Below are positions 16,316 to 25,292 of a stretch of DNA of 64,000 nt, one piece after another. The DNA lies in contig NZ_LOKX01000023.1 of NCBI RefSeq assembly GCF_002211285.1, forward strand, positions 310,001-374,000, given 5' to 3'. Below the pieces are notes generated by a model. The model saw only the letters and a program-made list of their open reading frames with translations. It had not been told where the DNA came from and ran no database searches. The DNA comes from Rhizobium sp. R635. GTDB taxonomy: Bacteria; Pseudomonadota; Alphaproteobacteria; Rhizobiales; Rhizobiaceae. The position numbers and the translations under genes were made by a program. Numbering within the stretch: the stretch's first letter is position 1; every line of letters begins with the position of its first letter.

Positions 16316-17311
16316 ATGAAATTCGCGAAAACACTGGCGCTCGGCGCAGCGCTCGCCGTCGCCATGATGGCCGGCACTGCCAGCGCCAAGGACATCAAGA
16401 TCGGCCTCGTCGTGAAGTCGCTCGGCAACGGCTTCTTCGACGCCGCCAACAAGGGCGCACAGGAAGCCGCCAAGGAACTCGGCGGCGTAGAGGTCATCTA
16501 CACCGGCCCGACGTCGACGACGGCCGAAGGCCAGATCGAAGTCATCAACTCGCTGATCGCTCAGGGCGTCGATGCCATCGCCGTTTCGGCCAACGATCCC
16601 GACGCGCTCGTTCCGGCGCTGAAGAAGGCGGCTCAGCGCGGCATCAAGGTGATCTCCTGGGATTCGGGCGTAGCACCGGAAGGCCGCATCCTGCAGCTCA
16701 ACCCGTCGTCCAACGAGCTGATCGGCAAGATGTGCCTGACGCTCGTCAAGGATCACCTGGAAGGCGGCAAGGGCGACTTCGCCATCCTGTCGGCCACGAC
16801 CACCTCGACCAACCAGAACATCTGGATCGACCAGATGAAGAAGCAGCTCAAGGATTTCGCTGGTCTCAATCTCGTCACCACGGTTTACGGCGACGACCTC
16901 TCCGACAAGTCCTATCGTGAAGCCGAAGGCCTGCTGAAGTCCAACCCGAACGTCAAGGTCATCGTCGCTCCGACGACGGTCGGCGTTCTCGCCGCTTCGA
17001 AGGTCGTCGAAGACAAGGGCCTCGTCGGCAAGGTCTACGTCACCGGTCTCGGCCTGCCGTCCGAAATGGCCGGCGCGATCAAGTCGGGCGCCACGAAGGA
17101 ATTCGCCATCTGGAACCCGATCGACCTCGGCTACTCCGCCACCCAGATCGCCTATCGCCTCGTCAAGGGCGAAACCGACGGCAAGCCGGGCAGCGAAATC
17201 GAAGCCGGCCGCATGGGCAAGATCAAGGTCGGCGATAACGGCGAAGCCGCCATGGCCGATCCCTTCGTCTACAATGCTTCGAACATCGACCAGTTCTCCA
17301 AGGTCTTCTGA
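16316..17311 (+). CDS. rhaS: rhamnose ABC transporter substrate-binding protein
   Basis: A 331-residue periplasmic binding protein of the ribose/rhamnose type. A Sec signal peptide is evident (MKFAKTLALGAALAVAMMAG, cleaved near TASA-KD). The mature protein has the family opening IKIGLVVKSLGNGFFDAANK and the hinge-side SWDSGVAPEGR. It feeds L-rhamnose to RhaT/RhaP/RhaQ. It is 47 bases behind rhaR and preceded by GGAGG. A stem-loop follows the stop and may set its level apart from the downstream genes. Confidence 0.95.
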   Translation: MKFAKTLALGAALAVAMMAGTASAKDIKIGLVVKSLGNGFFDAANKGAQEAAKELGGVEVIYTGPTSTTAEGQIEVINSLIAQGVDAIAVSANDPDALVPALKKAAQRGIKVISWDSGVAPEGRILQLNPSSNELIGKMCLTLVKDHLEGGKGDFAILSATTTSTNQNIWIDQMKKQLKDFAGLNLVTTVYGDDLSDKSYREAEGLLKSNPNVKVIVAPTTVGVLAASKVVEDKGLVGKVYVTGLGLPSEMAGAIKSGATKEFAIWNPIDLGYSATQIAYRLVKGETDGKPGSEIEAGRMGKIKVGDNGEAAMADPFVYNASNIDQFSKVF

Positions 17312-17330
17312 TCCGGAGAAACACATAAAG

Positions 17331-17354
17331 CCCGGCGGCTATGCGGCCGCCGGG
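17331..17354 (+). terminator. stem-loop between rhaS and rhaT, likely attenuator or stabiliser
   Basis: CCCGGCGGC (17331-17339) pairs with GCCGCCGGG (17346-17354) around a 6-base loop. Only a short weak T-run follows, so partial termination or 3'-end protection is likelier than a full stop. Such hairpins after binding-protein genes commonly raise their product above the membrane subunits. Confidence 0.55.
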
Positions 17355-17382
17355 ATTTCTCATTCGACACTGGTAGAAGCTG

Positions 17383-18918
17383 ATGAACGCCGCCTTTCAA
17401 CAACCCGCCACGGACAGCAAAACCGGCGAAGCGCCCGCCATTCTGGAAATGCGCGGCATCTCCCAGATCTTTCCTGGCGTGAAAGCGCTCGACAATGTCA
17501 GCATTGCCCTTCACCCCGGCACGGTGACGGCGCTGATCGGCGAAAACGGCGCCGGCAAATCGACGCTCGTCAAGATCCTGACCGGCATCTACAGGCCGAA
17601 CGAAGGCGAGATCCTGGTCGATGGCCGGACCGTGACCTTCGCCAGCGCCCAGGCGGCGATCGATGCAGGCGTCACCGCCATCCATCAGGAAACCGTGCTG
17701 TTCGACGAGCTGACGGTTGCCGAAAACATCTTCCTCGGCCATGCGCCGCGCACGCGCTTTCGCACCATCGACTGGCAGGTGATGAACACCCGCTCGAAGA
17801 CGCTGCTGACGGCACTTGAAAGCAATATTGATCCGACGATCCGGCTGAAGGACCTCTCGATCGCGCAACGCCATCTGGTGGCGATCGCCCGCGCTCTGTC
17901 GATCGAGGCCCGCATCGTCATCATGGACGAGCCGACGGCCGCCCTCTCCCGCAAGGAGATCGACGATCTCTTCCGCATCATCAAGGGTCTGAAGGAACAG
18001 GGCAAGGCGATCCTGTTCATCAGCCACAAGTTCGACGAGCTTTACGAGATCGCCGACGATTTCGTCGTCTTCCGCGACGGCCGCGCCGTCGGCCAGGGCC
18101 GGCTCAAGGAGACGCCGCAGGACGAGATCGTCCGCATGATGGTCGGCCGCGATGTCGAAAACGCCTTTCCGAAGATCGACGTGGCGATCGGCGCTCCGGT
18201 GCTCGAAGTCGAAAAATACAGCCACCGCACCGAATTCCGCGATATCTCGCTGACCCTGCGCAAGGGCGAGATCCTCGGCATCTACGGCCTGATCGGCGCC
18301 GGGCGTTCCGAACTCGCGCAATCGCTCTTCGGCATCACCAGGCCGCTCTCCGGCCGGCTGACGCTCGAAGGCCGGGAGATTTCGATCAACTCGCCGCATG
18401 ATGCGATCCGCGCCGGCATCGTCTACGTGCCGGAAGAGCGCGGCCGCCACGGCCTGGCGCTGCCGATGCCGATCTACCAGAACATGACGCTGCCGTCACT
18501 GGCGCGCACCTCGCGCAAGGGCTTCCTGCAGGCCGCGGAAGAATTCGCGCTCGCCCGCAAATATGCCGAGCGGCTGGATCTGCGCGCCGCCGCCCTCTCC
18601 GTTCCGGTCGGCACGCTGTCGGGCGGCAACCAGCAGAAGGTCGTCATCGGCAAGTGGCTCGCCACCATGCCCAAGGTCATCATTCTCGATGAACCCACAA
18701 AGGGCATCGACATCGGCTCGAAGGCTGCCGTCCACGGCTTCATCAGCGAACTCGCGGCCGAAGGCCTCTCCATCATCATGATCTCTTCCGAACTGCCCGA
18801 AATCATCGGCATGTCGGACCGCGTGCTGGTGATGAAGGAAGGCCTGTCGGCCGGGCTCTTCGAGCGCAATCAGCTTTCGCCGGAAGCGCTGGTGCGCGCG
18901 GCGACCGGAAATGCATGA
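17383..18918 (+). CDS. rhaT: rhamnose ABC transporter ATPase (two domains)
   Basis: A 511-residue sugar-type ABC ATPase with two nucleotide-binding domains, as in RbsA/MglA. The first domain has the Walker A motif GENGAGKSTLVK and VIMDEPTAALS. The second has the signature LSGGNQQKVVIGKWL and ILDEPTKGIDIGSK. Its degenerate second Walker A (GLIGAGRSELAQ) is normal for this class. It energises L-rhamnose import through RhaP and RhaQ. The stop overlaps the candidate start region of rhaP, consistent with one operon. Confidence 0.95.
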   Translation: MNAAFQQPATDSKTGEAPAILEMRGISQIFPGVKALDNVSIALHPGTVTALIGENGAGKSTLVKILTGIYRPNEGEILVDGRTVTFASAQAAIDAGVTAIHQETVLFDELTVAENIFLGHAPRTRFRTIDWQVMNTRSKTLLTALESNIDPTIRLKDLSIAQRHLVAIARALSIEARIVIMDEPTAALSRKEIDDLFRIIKGLKEQGKAILFISHKFDELYEIADDFVVFRDGRAVGQGRLKETPQDEIVRMMVGRDVENAFPKIDVAIGAPVLEVEKYSHRTEFRDISLTLRKGEILGIYGLIGAGRSELAQSLFGITRPLSGRLTLEGREISINSPHDAIRAGIVYVPEERGRHGLALPMPIYQNMTLPSLARTSRKGFLQAAEEFALARKYAERLDLRAAALSVPVGTLSGGNQQKVVIGKWLATMPKVIILDEPTKGIDIGSKAAVHGFISELAAEGLSIIMISSELPEIIGMSDRVLVMKEGLSAGLFERNQLSPEALVRAATGNA

Positions 18919-18928
18919 GGTGACGAGC

Positions 18929-19918
18929 ATGATGAGACTGATCAGAAAACGCGAAACGCTGCTCTTCGCCATCATCGTGGTGATGATCGTCGTCTTCTCG
19001 ACGCGGGCCGCCGATTTCGCCACACCGGATAATCTCGCCGGCATCTTCAACGACACCGCAATCCTCATCATCCTGGCGCTCGCCCAGATGACTGTCATCC
19101 TGACGAAATCGATCGATCTCTCGGTTGCCGCCAATCTCGCCTTTACCGGCATGGCGATCGCGATGATGAATGCCGCCTTTCCCGGCCTGCCGCTGATCGT
19201 GCTGATCCTTGCCGCAGTCGTGATCGGCGCAGCCCTCGGCACCATCAACGGCTTCCTCGTCTGGCGCCTCGAAATCCCACCGATCGTCGTGACCCTCGGC
19301 ACGCTCACCATCTATCGCGGCATGGCCTTCGTGCTCTCCGGCGGCGCCTGGGTGAACGCGCACCAGATGACGCCGACCTTCCTCGCCGTTCCCCGAACGC
19401 CGATCCTCGGCCTGCCGGTGCTGAGCTGGGTCGCGATCATCATCGTCGCGCTGATGTACATGCTGCTGCGCTACAGCCAGTTCGGCCGCTCGGCCTATGC
19501 GACCGGCGGCAACCCGACGGCTGCCGTCTATGCCGGCATCGATACCGGCAAGACGAAATTCCTCGCCTTCGTGCTCTCGGGCGCTTTGGCCGGCCTTTCC
19601 AGCTATCTCTGGGTCTCGCGTTATGCCGTCGCCTATGTCGATATCGCCAACGGCTTCGAACTCGACAGCGTCGCGGCCTGCGTCATCGGCGGCATTTCCA
19701 TTGCCGGCGGCGTCGGCTCGGTCGCCGGTACGGTGCTCGGCGCGCTGTTCCTCGGGGTCATCAAGAACGCGCTGCCGGTCATCGGCATTTCACCCTTCAC
19801 GCAGATGGCAATCTCCGGCACCGTCATCATCCTCGCCGTCGTCTTCAACGCACGGCGCGAGCGCAATCGAGGCCGCATCATCCTGCGTGACCGCGCGGCA
19901 GCGGAGGTCGCAGCATGA
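18929..19918 (+). CDS. rhaP: rhamnose ABC transporter permease
   Basis: A 329-residue integral membrane permease of the ribose/rhamnose family with about eight to ten hydrophobic segments. Family motifs include ITKSIDLSVA-like VILTKSIDLSVAANLAFTG and the cytoplasmic AYATGGNPTAAVYAGIDT loop. The ATG at 18929 has GAGG with 8-base spacing; an earlier ATG at 18911 overlaps rhaT and has a weaker context. It pairs with RhaQ. Its stop overlaps the rhaQ start (ATGA), so the two are translationally coupled. Confidence 0.92.
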   Translation: MMRLIRKRETLLFAIIVVMIVVFSTRAADFATPDNLAGIFNDTAILIILALAQMTVILTKSIDLSVAANLAFTGMAIAMMNAAFPGLPLIVLILAAVVIGAALGTINGFLVWRLEIPPIVVTLGTLTIYRGMAFVLSGGAWVNAHQMTPTFLAVPRTPILGLPVLSWVAIIIVALMYMLLRYSQFGRSAYATGGNPTAAVYAGIDTGKTKFLAFVLSGALAGLSSYLWVSRYAVAYVDIANGFELDSVAACVIGGISIAGGVGSVAGTVLGALFLGVIKNALPVIGISPFTQMAISGTVIILAVVFNARRERNRGRIILRDRAAAEVAA

Positions 19919-20925
19919 GCGCAGTTTCCTCAACACCCGAAAAACGGGTCATTCCCGATCGTCTCGGCACACCGTTCAGGCGCATCATTTCGAGCTGGGA
20001 AGTGCTGCTCTTCGGTGTGGCCGTCCTGATCTTCATCTTCAATTCCGTGGCCTCGCCTTACTTCCTCGATGCCTGGAACCTCTCGGACGCGACCTTCAAC
20101 TTCACCGAAAAGGCGATGATCGCCTTCGCCATGGCGCTGCTCGTCATCTCGGGCGAAATCGACCTCTCGGTCGCCGCGATCATCGCACTCGCCTCGACGG
20201 CGATGGGAGCGGCAGCGCAGCTTGGCATCGGCACGCCGGGCCTCGTGCTGATCGGCATCGGCACCGGCCTTGCCTGCGGCATCTTCAACGGTGTGCTCGT
20301 CTCGGGGCTGAAACTGCCGTCGATCGTCGTCACCATCGGCACGATGAGCCTGTTCCGCGGCATTTCCTATATCGTGCTCGGCGATCAGGCCTACGGTAAG
20401 TACCCTGCCGATTTCGCCTATTTCGGCCAGGGCTACGTGTTCTGGGTCTTTTCCTTCGAATTCGTGCTGTTCATCGTGCTGGCGATTCTCTTCGCCATCC
20501 TGCTGCATGCGACGAATTTCGGCCGGCAGGTCTATGCGATCGGCAACAATGATTTCGCCGCACGCTTCTCCGGCATCCCGGTCGAGCGCGTCAAATTCAT
20601 TCTCTTCCTGCTGACCGGCGTCATGAGCGGTGTTGCCGCCGTCTGCCTGACTTCGCGCCTCGGCTCGACCCGACCGTCGATCGCTCAGGGGTGGGAACTC
20701 GAAGTCGTCACCATGGTCGTGCTCGGCGGCATCTCGATCCTCGGCGGCTCCGGCAGGATCGGCGGCGTCGTCATCGCCGCCTTCGTCATGGGCCTCGTCA
20801 CCTTCGGCCTCGGCCTGTTGAACGTGCCCGGCATCGTCATGTCGATCTTCATCGGCCTGCTTCTGATCATCACCATAGCGATCCCGATCATCGCCCGCCG
20901 CATCAAGCTCATGAGCTCCCGATGA
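19915..20925 (+). CDS. rhaQ: rhamnose ABC transporter permease, second subunit
   Basis: A 336-residue membrane permease paralogous to RhaP. It has the motif SGEIDLSVAAIIALASTAMG and the loop VYAIGNNDFAARFSGIPVER, and many hydrophobic helices. The first 40 residues are cytoplasmic and polar. Start and stop overlap rhaP and rhaU by ATGA, indicating translational coupling. A heterodimer of RhaP and RhaQ with a two-domain RhaT ATPase is the expected architecture. Confidence 0.95.
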   Translation: MSAVSSTPEKRVIPDRLGTPFRRIISSWEVLLFGVAVLIFIFNSVASPYFLDAWNLSDATFNFTEKAMIAFAMALLVISGEIDLSVAAIIALASTAMGAAAQLGIGTPGLVLIGIGTGLACGIFNGVLVSGLKLPSIVVTIGTMSLFRGISYIVLGDQAYGKYPADFAYFGQGYVFWVFSFEFVLFIVLAILFAILLHATNFGRQVYAIGNNDFAARFSGIPVERVKFILFLLTGVMSGVAAVCLTSRLGSTRPSIAQGWELEVVTMVVLGGISILGGSGRIGGVVIAAFVMGLVTFGLGLLNVPGIVMSIFIGLLLIITIAIPIIARRIKLMSSR

Positions 20926-21242
20926 CCTTGGAAAAACACGCCTTCAAGATGCAGCTCAATCCCGGCATGGAAGCCGAATACTGCAAGCGGCATGACGAGA
21001 TCTGGCCGGAACTGGTCGATCTCCTGCACCAGTCGGGCGCCAGCGACTATTCCATCCATCTCGACCGTCAGACCAACACGCTATTCGGCGTGCTGACGCG
21101 GCCTGTCGATCACACGATGGCGAGCCTGCCGGAGCATCCGGTCATGAAGAAATGGTGGGCTCATATGGCCGATATCATGGCGACCAATCCGGATAATTCG
21201 CCCGTTCAAAGCGACCTCGTCACCCTCTTCCATATGCCATGA
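20922..21242 (+). CDS. rhaU: L-rhamnose mutarotase
   Basis: A 106-residue L-rhamnose mutarotase that interconverts alpha and beta anomers, supplying the form used by the isomerase. The family pattern is clear: HAFKMQLNPGMEAEYCKRHD near the start and MKKWWAHMADIM near the end, with the catalytic His in the KRHDEIWPEL region. The ATG at 20922 overlaps the rhaQ stop; the longer in-frame reading is a shadow of rhaQ. Its stop overlaps the rhaK start, continuing the coupling chain. Confidence 0.95.
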   Translation: MTLEKHAFKMQLNPGMEAEYCKRHDEIWPELVDLLHQSGASDYSIHLDRQTNTLFGVLTRPVDHTMASLPEHPVMKKWWAHMADIMATNPDNSPVQSDLVTLFHMP

Positions 21243-22618
21243 CCGCCAATTCCTATCGCCGCATCGCCGTCCTCGACATCGGCAAGACCAATGCCAAGGT
21301 CGTCGTGCTCGACAGTGGGACGGGCGCCGAGATCGCCGTCCTGAAACGGCCGAACATCACGATCAAGACCGGCCCCTACCCGCATTACGATATCGAGGCG
21401 CTCTGGTCCTTCGCGCTCGATGCGCTGAAGCGCCTTGCACGGGAACCCGGCTTCGACGCCATTTCGATCACCACCCATGGCGCCGCCGCCGCGCTCATCG
21501 GCGCGGACGGATTGCTCGCCATGCCCGTCATCGACTACGAACATGAATATCCACAGGAGATCCGCGACGCCTACACCGCGCTGCGTCCCTCCTTCGACGA
21601 AACCTTCTCGCCGCGCCTTGCAATGGGCCTCAATGTCGGCGCTCAGCTGCATTACCAGAAAACAGCCTTTCCCAAGGAATTCGCTCAGGTCACTGAGATC
21701 GTAACCTATGCACAATATTGGGCGGCGCGGCTGACCGGCGTCATCGCCAACGAACTGACGTCGCTCGGCTGCCACACCGACCTCTGGAACCCGAAAACAT
21801 CAAGCTATTCCTCATTGGTCGACAAGCTCGGCATCCGCGACCTGATGGCGCCGATCCGATCCGCCTTCGATGCGCTCGGTCCTGTTCGGCCTGATATTGT
21901 CGCCGAACTCGGCCTTGCCGCACCTGTGCCTGTCTATTGTGGCATTCACGATTCCAACGCCTCGCTGTTGCCGCATCTCGTCCATCGCCAGGCGCCCTTC
22001 GCCGTCGTCTCCACAGGCACATGGGCCATCAATTTCGGCGTCGGCGGCGATCTCGATCACCTCGATGCGAAACGCGATGCGCTCGCCAATGTCGATGCCT
22101 ATGGCCGCACCGTCCCCTCCTCGCGTTTCATGGGCGGGCGGGAATTCGAGATCCTTTCCGCTGAGATCGGCCCCGTGAACGACGAAGCCGCCTGGGCAGC
22201 GATCGGTGCTGTGATCCGCAAGGGCATGATGCTGCTGCCCAACATTGCGCCCGGCTCCGGACCCTTCCCGGGAAAGGTAGGTCGTTGGATCGGCGCCGAG
22301 GAAGCAAACCGCGAGGCGCATCATGCCGCCGCCTGCCTCTACCTGGCGCTGATGACCGACGCCTGCCTCGCGCTGATCGGCGCCAAAGGCCCTATCATCG
22401 TCGAAGGACCTTTTGCTTTGAACGAGACCTATCTCAAGGTACTTGCAGCACTTACCGGCCGCGAGGTTCTGGCCCTTCCCGGCTCGACCGGCACCAGCCA
22501 GGGTGCGGCGTTGCTCACCGGCATCCGGCCGGTCTCCGGTGCCGAGAGGCACTTTGCACCGGCCGATATCCCGGGATTGGCCGCCTATCGCGACCGCTGG
22601 TACGCGGCGATGGAATAG
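21239..22618 (+). CDS. rhaK: rhamnulokinase-type FGGY sugar kinase
   Basis: A 459-residue FGGY-family kinase, expected to phosphorylate L-rhamnulose (or rhamnose in the rhizobial pathway) with ATP. N-terminal RRIAVLDIGKTNAKVVVLD is the first phosphate-binding motif, and AVVSTGTWAINFGVGG is the second. The C-terminal part has IIVEGPFALNETYLKVLAAL. In R. leguminosarum, published work implicates RhaK in transport activity as well as catalysis; I recall this rather than see it. It is the last gene of the coupled rhaSTPQUK run. Confidence 0.92.
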   Translation: MTANSYRRIAVLDIGKTNAKVVVLDSGTGAEIAVLKRPNITIKTGPYPHYDIEALWSFALDALKRLAREPGFDAISITTHGAAAALIGADGLLAMPVIDYEHEYPQEIRDAYTALRPSFDETFSPRLAMGLNVGAQLHYQKTAFPKEFAQVTEIVTYAQYWAARLTGVIANELTSLGCHTDLWNPKTSSYSSLVDKLGIRDLMAPIRSAFDALGPVRPDIVAELGLAAPVPVYCGIHDSNASLLPHLVHRQAPFAVVSTGTWAINFGVGGDLDHLDAKRDALANVDAYGRTVPSSRFMGGREFEILSAEIGPVNDEAAWAAIGAVIRKGMMLLPNIAPGSGPFPGKVGRWIGAEEANREAHHAAACLYLALMTDACLALIGAKGPIIVEGPFALNETYLKVLAALTGREVLALPGSTGTSQGAALLTGIRPVSGAERHFAPADIPGLAAYRDRWYAAME

Positions 22619-22695
22619 GAGTCTTTCCAAGAACGGCCTTGTTCGCCCCGCCCCTGCGGTTAGTGTGCACCTCGAACATCATTCGAGGAGATAGC

Positions 22696-23454
22696 ATGAC
22701 AGAGATATTCGATCCGCGCAGCCTCGCATCCACGCTTCACCGCCTGCGCCAATCCGGCAGGCAGGAGGCAACGAGCACGTTCGCGCTGCCGGCCGATCTG
22801 CATCAGGCGATGGAGGCGCAGAATTTCCTCGCCGCCGCGGACGACATTTCCAACAACGCCTGGAAGGTGACCGTCTCGCCGGAGGGCCAAGCGGTCACCG
22901 GCCCGCTGCATCCCTATGCCGAAGCCGTCTCCGGCGCTGATATTCCATGGTATCCGGGGCTGAAATTCGAAACCGAGATTGCCGTGCGCCTCGGCAAGGA
23001 TCTGCCGATCCGCGCGGGTAAGCCGTACAGCCGCGCCGAAGTGGTCGAGGCGATCTCCTCCGTCTATCTCGGCGCCGAGCTGCTGGTCAGCGCCATTAGG
23101 GAAAGCGGCGGCGTGTCCTTTCTGCTGTTTGTCGCCGACCGCCTCGGCAACAGCGGCTATGTCCTCGGCCCACAGATCGACAGGAGCCTCGTCGATACCG
23201 CCCCCGGTACGTCGCTCAAGGTCATCCATGCCGGCCGCACCATCTATGACGGTCCCGCGCAGCATCCGAAGGGCGACGTTCTCACCTGGCTCGTCGATTA
23301 CGCCAATGACGGGCTGCGCCCCGAAGCATCGCTGAAGACGGGCGCGCTCGTCACGACGGGCACGTTGAGCGGCGCGATCGAACTGACCGAACCCGGCGAG
23401 ATCGATATCCTGCTCGGCGATGTCAGACTGAATTTTTCGGTGTCGAAGGCATGA
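22696..23454 (+). CDS. 2-keto-4-pentenoate hydratase-like (FAH superfamily) protein
   Basis: A 252-residue protein of the MhpD/FAH superfamily. Members hydrate or decarboxylate 2-oxo-pentenoates from aromatic or sugar-acid breakdown. Supporting features are KFETEIAVRLGKDLPIRAGK, the acidic active-site region EAISSVYLGAELL, and GALVTTGTLSGAIELTEPGE near the end. The ATG at 22696 has GAGGAG at good spacing; the frame is open much earlier, inside rhaK. It starts 77 bases after rhaK and may be a late member of the rhamnose operon or an independent gene. The substrate is unknown. Confidence 0.82.
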   Translation: MTEIFDPRSLASTLHRLRQSGRQEATSTFALPADLHQAMEAQNFLAAADDISNNAWKVTVSPEGQAVTGPLHPYAEAVSGADIPWYPGLKFETEIAVRLGKDLPIRAGKPYSRAEVVEAISSVYLGAELLVSAIRESGGVSFLLFVADRLGNSGYVLGPQIDRSLVDTAPGTSLKVIHAGRTIYDGPAQHPKGDVLTWLVDYANDGLRPEASLKTGALVTTGTLSGAIELTEPGEIDILLGDVRLNFSVSKA

Positions 23455-23613
23455 TTGACGCCTGTTCTGCCTGCGGCCGCCGCCATGCCCGCACGGCCGC
23501 CTTCAAGCTCGGCAGAAAATGTTAAGTTGACAATCCAGGTTTAGTTTTGCAGGAACCGGGTGCGGGAGGGAGGCTTGCCTTTTGAACCTGCAGCGCCGAA
23601 CCTGGAGCAGACC

Positions 23614-24393
23614 ATGCCTTCGCCTTTCCTTGCCCTGTCGGAAATCGACTATGCCATAGGGCCGAAACCCGTGCTGTCCGGCATCGATCTGACGCTCGAG
23701 CATGGCCGCATCTACGGCCTGGTGGGGCCGAACGGCTCCGGCAAGAGCACGCTTTTGAAGATCGTCGCCCGCCAGATCGCACCGAAATCCGGTGCCATCG
23801 CTTTCGACGGCAGATCGGCGGCGGACTGGGGTGCCCGGGAATTTGCCCGGCACGTCGCCTACATGCCGCAGTTCACCCCGGCGACCGACGGCATGACCGT
23901 TCGGGAACTGATCGCGCTCGGCCGCTTCCCCTGGCATGGCACGCTCGGCCGCTTCACAGCGGCGGACCGCAGCAAGGTAGAAGAGGCAATCGCCCGTACC
24001 GAGCTTGAGAATTTTGCCGATCGTCTCGTCGCCAACATGTCCGGCGGCGAGCGTCAGCGCGCCTGGATCGCCATGATGCTCGCCCAGGATGCCCGCTGCC
24101 TCTTGCTCGACGAACCGACATCGGCACTCGACCTCGCCCATCAGGCAAGCGTCCTGTCCCTGGTGCAGGAACTCAGCCACGAACGCGGGCTGACCGTCAT
24201 TATCGTGCTGCACGATATCAACCTCGCCGCGCGTTACTGCGACGCGATCATCGCGCTCAACCGCGGCCGGATCACCGCCGAAGGCACGCCCGCCGAGATC
24301 ATGCAGGCCGACAAGCTGCGGTCGATTTTCGGCGTCGGCATGGGCGTCTTCCCGCATCCGGTTCGAAACGAGCCGGTCAGCTATCTCCTGTAG
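23614..24393 (+). CDS. orphan siderophore/heme-type ABC ATPase
   Basis: A 259-residue ABC ATPase of the FecE/FhuC type for iron-siderophore, heme or cobalamin import. It has Walker A GPNGSGKSTLLK, signature MSGGERQRAWIAMMLAQD, Walker B LLLDEPTSALD and switch His in VLHDINLAARYCDAI. GGAG precedes the ATG at 23614; an open GTG at 23560 is an alternative start. No permease or binding-protein gene lies beside it, so its partners must be elsewhere or lost. The next gene is convergent, 8 bases away. Confidence 0.88.
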   Translation: MPSPFLALSEIDYAIGPKPVLSGIDLTLEHGRIYGLVGPNGSGKSTLLKIVARQIAPKSGAIAFDGRSAADWGAREFARHVAYMPQFTPATDGMTVRELIALGRFPWHGTLGRFTAADRSKVEEAIARTELENFADRLVANMSGGERQRAWIAMMLAQDARCLLLDEPTSALDLAHQASVLSLVQELSHERGLTVIIVLHDINLAARYCDAIIALNRGRITAEGTPAEIMQADKLRSIFGVGMGVFPHPVRNEPVSYLL

Positions 24394-24401
24394 GCCACCG
24401 C

Positions 24402-25283
24402 CTAAACCTTCTCACGGAACATCTCGATGATGGCGGAAAAATCCCTTCCGCCATTGCCCTGCTTTTCGAACAGCGCGAAAAGCTGGGCCGCTTCCGCACC
24501 CATCGGCGTGGACGCACCGCTCGCCAGCGCCGCCTCCTGCGAGAGTCTCAGATCCTTCAGCATCAGCGCCGCGGCAAAACCCGGCTTGTAACCGTTGTTG
24601 GCAGGCGAGGTCGGCACCGGCCCGGGCACCGGGCAATAGGTATTGATCGCCCAGCACTGGCCCGACGAGGTGGAGGCGACGTCGAACAACGCCTGATGCG
24701 AAAGGCCGAGTTTCTCGGCGAGCACGAAGCCTTCGCAGACGCCGATCATCGAAATGCCAAGGATCATGTTGTTGCAGATCTTGGCCGCCTGGCCGGCGCC
24801 CGCCTCGCCGCAATGGACGATCTTCTTGCCCATCGCTTCGAGAATGGGCTTCGCCCGGGCGAAGGCCTCGTCCGAGCCGCCCGCCATGAAGGTCAACGTG
24901 CCCGCGGTCGCCCCGCCAGTGCCGCCGGAGACGGGCGCGTCGAGCGACGGGCAGCCTGCGGCCTTGGCCATCTCATGCGCCTTGCGGCTGCTTTCGACAT
25001 CGATTGTGGAGCAATCGATGACCAGCGTATCCTGCGCCGCGGTCTGCAGGATGTCCGTCCAGGCCGTCAGCACGTGTTTGCCCTGCGGCAGCATAGTGAT
25101 GACGATTTCGGCGTCCTTCACCGCCTGGCTGGCATGGCTCGCCGGCTTGACGCCGCTCGCCTCGGCCGCCTTCAGCACGGGAGCGGCGAGATCGAAGCCA
25201 AGGACTTCGTGACCCGACTTGACGAGATTGGCCGCCATCGGCCCACCCATATTGCCCAATCCGATGAATGCGATCCTTGCCAT
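24402..25283 (-). CDS. mmsB: 3-hydroxyisobutyrate dehydrogenase-like oxidoreductase
   Basis: A 293-residue beta-hydroxyacid dehydrogenase. The NAD-binding motif is ARIAFIGLGNMGGPMAANLV; the substrate motif DAPVSGGTGGA and catalytic Lys in GAGQAAKICNNMILG are intact. In valine degradation MmsB oxidises 3-hydroxyisobutyrate to methylmalonate semialdehyde, but related enzymes act on tartronate semialdehyde or other 3-hydroxyacids. The gene follows the GMC oxidoreductase by 9 bases and probably ends a liv-type transporter operon, so the true substrate may be the product of that enzyme. The symbol reflects family similarity. Confidence 0.85.
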   Translation of the reverse strand: MARIAFIGLGNMGGPMAANLVKSGHEVLGFDLAAPVLKAAEASGVKPASHASQAVKDAEIVITMLPQGKHVLTAWTDILQTAAQDTLVIDCSTIDVESSRKAHEMAKAAGCPSLDAPVSGGTGGATAGTLTFMAGGSDEAFARAKPILEAMGKKIVHCGEAGAGQAAKICNNMILGISMIGVCEGFVLAEKLGLSHQALFDVASTSSGQCWAINTYCPVPGPVPTSPANNGYKPGFAAALMLKDLRLSQEAALASGASTPMGAEAAQLFALFEKQGNGGRDFSAIIEMFREKV

Positions 25284-25292
25284 GGTCTTCTC

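Noticed and set aside
19497..20399. 300-residue frame spanning rhaP and rhaQ
   Set aside because: It is a same-strand shadow in another frame, while both permeases have clear family motifs.
23527..23532. TTGACA as a promoter of the orphan ABC ATPase
   Set aside because: No plausible -10 hexamer lies at a usual distance.
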